Origin: AM-2324 sp042091035
GTDB taxonomy: Bacteria; Bacteroidota; Bacteroidia; Chitinophagales; Saprospiraceae
Direction of reading: 5' to 3'
Length of the DNA: 6,174 bases
NCBI GenBank assembly: GCA_042091035.1
Contig: JBELIG010000198.1
Location: 1 to 6,174 of the forward strand
Under the pieces are notes generated by a model, which was not told where the DNA came from, ran no database searches, and saw nothing but the letters and a program-made list of their open reading frames with translations. Made by a program: the position numbers and the translations under genes. This document shows, one piece after another, positions 1 to 5,478 of this stretch (position 1 is the first letter of the stretch; the number at the start of each line of letters is the position of its first letter).

Positions 1-679
1 CGATAAGCATAAATTCCTTATCGAATTTTTTATATACGGAGTGTATGGAATCTCTGGTTGTACCTGCGATGTCTGTAACTATATTTCTTTCATCTCCCAA
101 TAGTGAATTGGTGAAAGATGATTTTCCCACATTAGGCTGTCCTACTATTGCAAATTTTGGAATGTCAGTCTGTTCTTCATCTTCTTCATCCATGTTTTCT
201 ACTACAGCATCTAGAAGTTCACCGGTACCACTACCTGTAATAGAAGATAAGAAAAATGTATTCTCGAAGCCTAGTGACCAAAATTCATTCGCTTCAAGCA
301 AACGAGCATTGTTATCGACTTTGTTTACGGCAAGGTAGACTGGTTTATCACCTTTACGCAGCATATTGGCTACGTCTTCATCAAGATCTGTGATGCCAGT
401 TGTACAATCAACCATAAAAACGATAATAGAAGCTTCGTCAATAGCAATTTCTACTTGCGAACGAATAGCCTTTTCAAATATATCGTCAGATCCTTGAACA
501 AAGCCTCCTGTATCTACTACAGTGAAGGTTTTTCCGTTCCAGTATGAACTACCATACTGGCGATCTCTAGTAACACCACTGAGGTCATCAATGATGGCTT
601 GTCTCTGTCCTATCAAACGATTAAATAGCGTTGATTTCCCCACATTCGGTCTTCCTACCACTGCAACAAGATTGCCCAT
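1..679 (-). CDS. der: Ribosome biogenesis GTPase Der (EngA), C-terminal part missing at window edge
   Basis: Der is an essential cytoplasmic GTPase with two tandem G domains followed by a KH-like domain; it acts in late assembly of the 50S ribosomal subunit. About 226 residues are present, starting with MGNLVAVVGRPNVGKST at the ATG ending at base 679. G domain 1 shows the P-loop GRPNVGKST (9-17), switch Thr37 in GVTRD, DTGG (56-59), NKVD (119-122) and SSITGSG (145-151). An acidic linker (about 164-172, DEEDEEQTD) leads to the second G domain, with its P-loop GQPNVGKSS (180-188) and GTTRDSIH (206-213). The reading frame is still open at base 1, so the rest of G domain 2 and the KH-like domain lie outside the window; this is an edge cut, not a broken gene. 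The gene follows era on the same strand after 88 AT-rich bases (680-767), in which I see no convincing terminator or consensus promoter, so cotranscription with era is plausible. The double P-loop makes the identification firm. Confidence 0.96.
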   Translation of the reverse strand, partial: MGNLVAVVGRPNVGKSTLFNRLIGQRQAIIDDLSGVTRDRQYGSSYWNGKTFTVVDTGGFVQGSDDIFEKAIRSQVEIAIDEASIIVFMVDCTTGITDLDEDVANMLRKGDKPVYLAVNKVDNNARLLEANEFWSLGFENTFFLSSITGSGTGELLDAVVENMDEEDEEQTDIPKFAIVGQPNVGKSSFTNSLLGDERNIVTDIAGTTRDSIHSVYKKFDKEFMLI

Positions 680-767
680 AAGTCATTTTTATTTATAAAG
701 TGCAAAGAAACGGATTCCTTGCTGAAAAAAGTCATTAATAAAAGATAAACAATAAAAATATCAGTTC

Positions 768-1664
768 TTAATCCTGATAACCAAAGTTTTTAAGCAATTG
801 GTCATTATCTCGCCATCCATCTTTGACCTTTATATGCATTTCAAGGAATACTTTTGTTTGTAAAAATGCCTCAATGGATTTACGTGCTTCTGTACCTAAT
901 TTCTTGATTCGCTCACCTTTGTGTCCTATCAAAATAGGTTTTTGAGATTTTCGGTCTACATATATCAATGTGGAGATTCTGATAAGGTCTTCTCCTGCAT
1001 TTGTTTTTGTCTCTTTATAGGATTCGATTCCTATCTCAACTGAATATGGAATCTCTTGTTTGTATTGCTCTAAGATTTTTTCTCGAATGATTTCGCTAAC
1101 AAAAAATCGTTCGGGTTTATCCGTTAATTGGTCTTTTGGATAATAAGCTGGCCCTTCTGGAAGTATGTCAGTAATGGTAGACAATAGTACATCCGTATTT
1201 GTGCTGTTAAGTGCTGAAATTGCTATAACATGTTCGGCTCCCGTCCTTTCTTTCCAATAGGTTTTTGCTTCTTCAATCTCCCCTTCTTTCATTAGATCCA
1301 TCTTGTTCAAAACAATAATCTTAGGGACGGGTTGTTTTTTTACCACTTCAATAAAAGCGTCTTCCTCTTCATACTTATCTTTAAGGTCAATTACGAGAAG
1401 GATGAGGTCTGCATCGTCAAAGGAACTGTATATGAATTTGTTCATTGCCTTTTGCATTCCGTAGTTTGGATCTTTTATGTGTCCTGGTGTATCAGAAAAT
1501 ACAAATTGAAAGTCCTCTCCACTCAAGATTCCAATAATTCTATGTCTTGTGGTTTGAGGTTTACTCGTTATAATGGACATACGTTCACCAACCAAAGCAT
1601 TCATTAATGTTGATTTACCTGCGTTTGGTCTTCCCAAAATATTTACAAATCCCGATTTATGCAT
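768..1664 (-). CDS. era: GTPase Era (ribosome assembly, 16S rRNA binding)
   Basis: Era is a GTPase that binds the 3' end of 16S rRNA and acts in maturation of the 30S subunit. The protein has 298 residues, the usual length for the family. The N-terminal G domain shows GRPNAGKST (11-19), KPQTTRHR (35-42) with the switch Thr39, DTPG (58-61), NKMD (120-123) and SAL (150-152). The C-terminal KH domain (about 200-285) carries the RNA-binding turn GHKGERIKKLG (247-257). All expected motifs are intact. The ATG at 1664 gives the canonical short N-terminus MHKSGFVNILGRPN. It lies 3 bases after the stop of the upstream 195-residue gene, so the two are almost certainly in one transcript and may be translationally coupled. 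der follows on the same strand 88 bases later. The pairing with der makes this a ribosome-assembly GTPase cluster. Confidence 0.98.
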   Translation of the reverse strand: MHKSGFVNILGRPNAGKSTLMNALVGERMSIITSKPQTTRHRIIGILSGEDFQFVFSDTPGHIKDPNYGMQKAMNKFIYSSFDDADLILLVIDLKDKYEEEDAFIEVVKKQPVPKIIVLNKMDLMKEGEIEEAKTYWKERTGAEHVIAISALNSTNTDVLLSTITDILPEGPAYYPKDQLTDKPERFFVSEIIREKILEQYKQEIPYSVEIGIESYKETKTNAGEDLIRISTLIYVDRKSQKPILIGHKGERIKKLGTEARKSIEAFLQTKVFLEMHIKVKDGWRDNDQLLKNFGYQD

Positions 1665-1667
1665 AAA

Positions 1668-2255
1668 TTACTTTTGTTCGATCCATTTTGGTTTATTATC
1701 CAAAAGGGATTGAAGATGTTCCATAAAAGTTAAAGGTTTGAATTTTCTCCAGTTAACGGAATAGGTGTCTGGAAATATGAAAGCGTGCGTGTCGATATTC
1801 GTTTCCTTCAGTTCCTCATACACATGATTTCTCACATTCAGCAAGCATAACCAGCCGAATTCCTCCCCAACATCCTGAGCCCACTCCTCGAAATAGCAAT
1901 CATCTGAAGCATGGAAATTCAAAACATTTTCACAAATAAGCACAAATTTAATAATTCCTTCATTAATAAGGTGATCTGCTATTTCTCTTTTCAAAAACAT
2001 CACATCATTTTCTATAGCATCATTCCATTCACCAATTAATTCTATGATAGCAAAACCTTTATCGTAGTCTGTGAAAAGTATTTTTAGATAAAGTGTTTCA
2101 GAGCCAAAGGAGTCCCATTGGGGATGGATATAATAGTTATATACTTTCTGTGAAAATTCAAATTCACTATATTCTTTCTTGAAGTAGGGAGACTTAGAAT
2201 CGTTCTCTACCTTGTAGTAATCCCTCCAACGAAAAAAAGGCTCTATGTCGTGCAT
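1668..2255 (-). CDS. Conserved-looking protein of unknown function upstream of era
   Basis: I do not recognise a characterised family. The protein has 195 residues, is rich in acidic and aromatic residues, and has no signal peptide or membrane segment, so it should be cytoplasmic. Striking stretches are HPQWDSFGS (44-52), FAIIELIGEWND (68-79), the helix-like DVMFLKREIADHLINEG (84-100), KFVLICENVLNFH (103-115) and DDCYFEEW (118-125). Alternating beta strand, helix, beta strand in the middle suggests an alpha/beta fold, loosely like a STAS-type domain; this is only an impression from the pattern. The frame stays open upstream to an ATG at 2441, but that extension runs antisense to the P-loop of the neighbouring kinase gene and looks non-coding. 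I therefore chose the ATG at 2253-2255 (MHDIEPFFRWRDYY). No Shine-Dalgarno site is visible before it, only an A run. Its stop lies 3 bases before the era start, so it is probably the first gene of an operon with era and der. Confidence 0.85.
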   Translation of the reverse strand: MHDIEPFFRWRDYYKVENDSKSPYFKKEYSEFEFSQKVYNYYIHPQWDSFGSETLYLKILFTDYDKGFAIIELIGEWNDAIENDVMFLKREIADHLINEGIIKFVLICENVLNFHASDDCYFEEWAQDVGEEFGWLCLLNVRNHVYEELKETNIDTHAFIFPDTYSVNWRKFKPLTFMEHLQSLLDNKPKWIEQK

Positions 2256-2324
2256 TTTTTTTATGCAAAAATAAGCGATATTTTGGCTCGATGTTGTTTC
2301 AAATGTCACAGAACTGAAAAAGAA
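2256..2324. promoter_or_regulatory. Divergent intergenic region with possible promoters
   Basis: These 69 bases separate two divergently read genes and must hold the starts of both transcripts unless these lie inside the genes. On the minus strand TATTTTTG (2273 down to 2266) matches the Bacteroidota -7 consensus TAnnTTTG, but it lies only about 10 bases from the ATG, which would give an almost leaderless transcript. On the plus strand TATTTTG (2279-2285) is one base short of the consensus and lies 40 bases before the chosen ATG. No clear -33 TTTG at normal spacing is visible for either. The assignment of exact promoters is therefore weak. Confidence 0.35.
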
Positions 2325-2828
2325 ATGCAAAAAGTAATCTTTACTGGTCCAGAATCTTCCGGGAAAACCACCATGTCTAAGTGGTATGCTGAACAGGTTG
2401 ATGGTATATATGTACCAGAGTTTGCAAGGATGTATTTTCAAGCTGGTAATGAAAATTATGATCTAAACGATCTTCAGAAGATTGGTAGGGGACAATTAGC
2501 TCTACTTGAGTCTGCTGATCAGTTTGAGCGTCAGGCAGTTTGTGATACTGGTATGCTTGTTATAAAAATTTGGGCAGAGCTAAAGTTTGGTGCTCAGCTT
2601 GAGTTCGTAGACAATTCAATTGTTCAGGACAATTTGGCTCTATATATATTATGCAAACCGGATATTCCTTGGGAGCCAGATCCCTTGAGAGAGGATGAGC
2701 ATAGTCGTCATGAATTATTTGAACACTATAAAATGCTACTAAATAAGTATCAGTTGAGGTATCAGGTGCTAGAGGGCTCATTGGAGGAACGAAAGAAATT
2801 TCTTTTGGGCTTAAATTTACCTGAATAG
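2325..2828 (+). CDS. NadR-like P-loop ATPase/kinase (AAA_28 family)
   Basis: This 167-residue soluble protein resembles the ribosylnicotinamide kinase domain of NadR. It has a Walker A motif GPESSGKTT (8-16), the segment VPEFARMYF (30-38), GRGQ (54-57), VCDTGMLVIKIW (72-83) at the position of the Walker B/acceptor-binding DTD motif, and a lid-like CKPDIPWEPDPLREDEHSR (110-128). No adenylyltransferase domain is attached, so it is a stand-alone kinase-type domain. The substrate cannot be read from the sequence: a nicotinamide riboside, another nucleoside or a vitamin such as thiamine are possible. In Bacteroidota such proteins are often found with PnuC-type vitamin transporters and TPP-regulated receptor genes. 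Here the next gene is a TPP-riboswitch-controlled receptor, which favours a vitamin-salvage role; this is inference. The gene ends before the riboswitch promoter, so it is not under riboswitch control. The ATG at 2325 was preferred because it puts MQKVIFTGPESSGKTT at the N-terminus as usual; an upstream in-frame ATG at 2250 adds 25 atypical residues and overlaps the divergent gene. Confidence 0.85.
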   Translation: MQKVIFTGPESSGKTTMSKWYAEQVDGIYVPEFARMYFQAGNENYDLNDLQKIGRGQLALLESADQFERQAVCDTGMLVIKIWAELKFGAQLEFVDNSIVQDNLALYILCKPDIPWEPDPLREDEHSRHELFEHYKMLLNKYQLRYQVLEGSLEERKKFLLGLNLPE

Positions 2829-2853
2829 GACATTAAGACTTCGATTTTTGTTT

Positions 2854-2861
2854 TACATTTG
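2854..2861 (+). promoter_or_regulatory. Bacteroidota-type -7 promoter element for the thiamine receptor gene
   Basis: TACATTTG is an exact match to the Bacteroidota -7 consensus TAnnTTTG. It lies in the 40-base gap between the kinase stop and the riboswitch. The expected start of transcription, a few bases downstream, would fall at about 2866-2869, exactly where helix P1 of the TPP aptamer begins. The -33 region (about 2833-2837, TTAAG) fits the TTTG/TTG consensus poorly. Position relative to the aptamer is the best support. Confidence 0.6.
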
Positions 2862-2868
2862 TGCAATT

Positions 2869-2942
2869 CATTTGGGGTGCCTGCTGATTAGGCTGAGATT
2901 ATACCCATAGAACCTGCCCAGGTAATTCTGGGAAGGGAAATG
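2869..2942 (+). promoter_or_regulatory. TPP riboswitch aptamer (THI element)
   Basis: The RNA aptamer binds thiamine pyrophosphate and usually lowers expression of downstream thiamine synthesis or uptake genes. The conserved blocks are all present in order: GGGGTGC (2874-2880), GGCTGAGA (2891-2898), ACCC (2903-2906), GAACCTG (2910-2916) and AAGGGAA (2933-2939). The helices can be drawn: P1 CATTT (2869-2873) with AAATG (2938-2942); P2 GGGT (2875-2878) with ACCC (2903-2906); P3 GCCT (2879-2882) with AGGC (2890-2893), which is short; P4 CCT (2913-2915) with AGG (2934-2936); P5 CCCAG (2917-2921) with CTGGG (2928-2932). The pyrimidine-sensing CTGAGA and pyrophosphate-side core are intact. It lies 79 bases before the receptor start codon on the same strand, so that gene is the regulated target. 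Confidence 0.96.
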
Positions 2943-3021
2943 CTCGTCTTTGTGCGTGCAGGTTCTATATATTTCTGCAAACTGTGACCGGAGCCCTTCC
3001 GGATACGAAAACATTTTTATT
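2943..3021 (+). promoter_or_regulatory. Riboswitch expression platform with anti-aptamer sequence
   Basis: This is the leader between the aptamer and the receptor ATG. GCAGGTTCT (2958-2966) is a perfect 9-base complement of the aptamer core AGAACCTGC (2909-2917), the pattern expected of an anti-aptamer strand. It overlaps a competing hairpin TGCAG (2957-2961) / CTGCA (2975-2979). A second small hairpin, CCGGA (2988-2992) / TCCGG (2998-3002), ends 19 bases before the ATG. It is not followed directly by a T run (ATTTTTATT starts 10 bases later), so a classical intrinsic terminator is not evident and control of translation start is the more likely mode. There is no Shine-Dalgarno site; the start region is AT-rich. 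Pairings were drawn by eye, without energy calculation. Confidence 0.6.
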
Positions 3022-5442
3022 ATGCGCAAATTATTTTTTACACTTTCTGCATTATTTATGGGTTTAAACCTAACAGTAGGTCAAACTGACATAATAGGTC
3101 AGATAACAGACTTGCATGGCGAAGCAGTAGAAGGTGCTACTGTCTATGTATCAGAGATTCAGAAAGGAGCTGTTTCTGATTCTAATGGAAAATACCAGTT
3201 GGGTGGTTTCGATACTAATAAAGAGTATCAAGTACGATTTTCTTTTGTAGGTTTTAAGCCAGTTTATAAAACGATCATGTTTACTCGGGCGAATACACGC
3301 CTAATGATAAATGCTCAATTTACCGAGAACACATATCAGCTAAAGGATGTGCTTGTATATTCAACCAGAATCAAAGAGGGTTCTCCATTTGCATATACGG
3401 ATATGAATAAGGAGGAAATTACTGAAAACAACCTCGGTGTTGATGTACCTTACTTACTTCAATGGACTCCCTCAGCGGTAGTGACCTCTGATGCAGGTGC
3501 TGGTATCGGATATACGGGGATTCGTATTAGAGGATCTGCACCTACTGCAACCAATGTAACTATAAACGGAATACCGTTAAATGACGCCGAATCTCATGGT
3601 ACATTTTGGGTAGATCTACCTGATTTTGCATCTTCTGTTCAAGATATTCAGATTCAGCGAGGAGTGGGTACATCTACAAACGGTGCTGGTGCATTTGGGG
3701 CTTCTGTTAATTTGAATACGAATACCCTTGAAGAGGACCCTTATGTAAAACTTGGTTCTACAGTTGGATCATTCAACACCTTCAAAACTAATGTACGGGC
3801 TGGTACTGGTCTGATGGCTGGCAAGTTTTTACTTGAAGGTCGTATTTCAAAGATCGATTCTGATGGGTATATAGATCGTGCTAGTTCTGATCTTGACTCT
3901 TGGTTTGCTTCTGCTGCCTATGTTGGAAAACGTTCTTTACTTCGCTTGAATGCTTTTTCTGGTCATGAGATTACCTACCAAGCATGGAATGGAACAGATC
4001 CTTCTTTTGTAGAAGTTGATTCTTTGAGAACATACAACGTTTCTGGTACAGAAAAACCAGGAGAACCTTACGAAAATGAGGTCGATAATTACAGACAAGA
4101 TCATTATCAGTTGCTATACAACTACAAGCTTAATAAGAATATGGACTTTAATGTTGCGGGACACTACACTCGCGGATTGGGTTATTATGAAAGCTATAAG
4201 GCAGAGCGAGAAGTTATCTTGGGTGATTCTCTAGAAGAGCGAGATGCTGTAAGAAGAAAATGGTTAGATAATCATTTCTATGGAGCCACTTACTCTTTGA
4301 ATTATAGATCAACAGATACTAAATTGAATGTATCTCTTGGTGGTGCTTACAATGAATACTTGGGTCGCCACTTTGGTGAATATACTTGGATACAAGGTGA
4401 GCCTATCTTGGATGAGCCTTATAGCCTTTATGATAATGACTCAGAAAAGAGTGACTTCAATGTTTACTTGAAGGCTAATTATGACTTAACGGATAAGTTA
4501 TCTGTTTTGGGAGAAGCACAAGTTCGAATGTTGAACTATACCTTTGTTGGGATAGACGATAATGGAACAGAAAAAGTAGGTGATGCATCTCTTACATTTT
4601 TCAATCCTAAATTTGGATTGTCTTATAAGTTGAGTGATGAACAATCTATATATGGATCCTTTGCAATTGCGAATAGAGAGCCAAACCGCGACGATTATGT
4701 GGACAACCCAGTTAATGAACGTCCAACTCATGAGACACTAACAGATTATGAATTTGGATACCGATTTGCAGGAAAGCAATTGGTGTTTAATGCAAATGCA
4801 TACTACATGGATTACGAGAATCAACTGGTGTCAACAGGTGCTTTGAATTCAGTAGGTGCATATATTCGCACAAATATTCCAGAATCAGTGCGTATGGGTC
4901 TTGAGTTGGATGTCCGTGCTACGCTTGCTGATAGGCTGATTGAATTGGGCGCAAATGCTACACTTAGTCAGAATACAATTGGAGATTATACTGCTTTCTT
5001 AGATATTTATGATGCAGACTTTAATTGGCTTGGAGTTGAAGAGATGGAGATTACAGGAAAACCTCTTTCTTTTAGTCCTGCTTTGATAGGAGCATTGAAT
5101 TTAGGCTTCAACCTAATGACTGATTCTGAAGATCAAGATCTTAATGTAGCTTTACTTTCGAAATATGTAGGCAAACAATATATTGACAATATGGGTAATG
5201 AAGATGCAAGTCTTCCTGCTTATAACTTTTCAAATATTAGATTGATGTATTCTAAGGAATTTAGCCAAGGTCCAAAGCTTGGAATCAATTTTACCTTGCG
5301 AAATATATTTAATCAGAAGTTCTCTTCTAATGCATGGTCTTATGGCTATGTGAATTCGGATAGTGGTTCTGTAGGTTATTCTTTGGGGCTTTACCCTCAG
5401 GCTGGCAGAAACTTCTTGCTAGGATTAAGTCTTGAATTTTAA
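3022..5442 (+). CDS. TonB-dependent outer-membrane receptor, TPP-riboswitch controlled, probable thiamine transporter
   Basis: The protein (806 residues) is a TonB-dependent receptor: a 22-strand outer-membrane barrel with a plug that moves substrate into the periplasm using energy passed through TonB-ExbBD. The start MRKLFFTLSALFMGLNLTVG gives a signal peptide with likely cleavage near residue 20; an in-frame TTG at 2950 would add 24 residues ahead of it and lies in the riboswitch leader, so it was rejected. A carboxypeptidase-regulatory-like domain (about 22-104, with IIGQITDLHGEAVEGATVYV) is followed by a possible TonB box KDVLVYST (108-115), the plug (about 116-235, with GIRIRGSAPTATNVTINGIP and GTFWVDLPDF) and the barrel (about 240-806), ending in the aromatic residue Phe as usual for outer-membrane proteins. 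The length is normal and no frameshift is seen. Substrate is inferred from the TPP riboswitch alone: thiamine or a phosphorylated or precursor form. No inner-membrane transporter (for example PnuT) lies next to it in the window, and transcription ends at the terminator just after it. Confidence 0.93.
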   Translation: MRKLFFTLSALFMGLNLTVGQTDIIGQITDLHGEAVEGATVYVSEIQKGAVSDSNGKYQLGGFDTNKEYQVRFSFVGFKPVYKTIMFTRANTRLMINAQFTENTYQLKDVLVYSTRIKEGSPFAYTDMNKEEITENNLGVDVPYLLQWTPSAVVTSDAGAGIGYTGIRIRGSAPTATNVTINGIPLNDAESHGTFWVDLPDFASSVQDIQIQRGVGTSTNGAGAFGASVNLNTNTLEEDPYVKLGSTVGSFNTFKTNVRAGTGLMAGKFLLEGRISKIDSDGYIDRASSDLDSWFASAAYVGKRSLLRLNAFSGHEITYQAWNGTDPSFVEVDSLRTYNVSGTEKPGEPYENEVDNYRQDHYQLLYNYKLNKNMDFNVAGHYTRGLGYYESYKAEREVILGDSLEERDAVRRKWLDNHFYGATYSLNYRSTDTKLNVSLGGAYNEYLGRHFGEYTWIQGEPILDEPYSLYDNDSEKSDFNVYLKANYDLTDKLSVLGEAQVRMLNYTFVGIDDNGTEKVGDASLTFFNPKFGLSYKLSDEQSIYGSFAIANREPNRDDYVDNPVNERPTHETLTDYEFGYRFAGKQLVFNANAYYMDYENQLVSTGALNSVGAYIRTNIPESVRMGLELDVRATLADRLIELGANATLSQNTIGDYTAFLDIYDADFNWLGVEEMEITGKPLSFSPALIGALNLGFNLMTDSEDQDLNVALLSKYVGKQYIDNMGNEDASLPAYNFSNIRLMYSKEFSQGPKLGINFTLRNIFNQKFSSNAWSYGYVNSDSGSVGYSLGLYPQAGRNFLLGLSLEF

Positions 5443-5478
5443 AAAAAAGGGAGCTGAATTTCAGCTCCCTTTTTTTTT
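5441..5478. terminator. Bidirectional intrinsic terminator between convergent genes
   Basis: GGGAGCTGA (5449-5457) and TCAGCTCCC (5461-5469) form a perfect 9-bp stem with a 3-base loop. Eight A (5441-5448) precede it and nine T (5470-5478) follow it, so it works as an intrinsic terminator on both strands. The receptor stop codon (5440-5442) lies in the A tract and the stop of the convergent gene (5477-5479, minus strand) in the T tract, so the whole spacer between the two genes is terminator. Confidence 0.95.

Noticed and set aside
45..338. Plus-strand open frame of 97 codons
   Set aside because: It lies antisense to the well-conserved der coding sequence and its translation is Ser-rich without any family pattern.
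680..767. Separate promoter for der in the era-der gap
   Set aside because: The best minus-strand candidate, TTTCTTTG, misses the A of TAnnTTTG and has no -33 element at a sensible distance.
1332..1607. Plus-strand open frame of 91 codons
   Set aside because: It is antisense to the G domain of era, whose motifs are intact; a shadow frame.
2250..2324. Upstream ATG for the NadR-like kinase
   Set aside because: It adds 25 residues before a P-loop that normally lies at the extreme N-terminus, and it would overlap the divergent gene.
2256..2441. N-terminal extension of the 195-residue gene to an ATG at 2441
   Set aside because: The extension is antisense to the P-loop coding region of the kinase gene and its translation looks random; the ATG at 2255 leaves a normal divergent promoter region.
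2560..2781. Minus-strand open frame of 73 codons
   Set aside because: Antisense to the kinase gene, with no recognisable domain.
2988..3020. Hairpin CCGGA/TCCGG followed by ATTTTTATT as an intrinsic terminator
   Set aside because: The stem is only 5 bp and the T-rich run starts about 10 bases after it and is interrupted; it does not fit an intrinsic terminator well.
2950..3021. TTG start that would lengthen the TonB receptor by 24 residues
   Set aside because: It falls in the riboswitch expression platform and would bury the signal peptide that begins at the ATG at 3022.
4498..4731. Minus-strand open frame of 77 codons
   Set aside because: Antisense to the receptor barrel; no supporting pattern.
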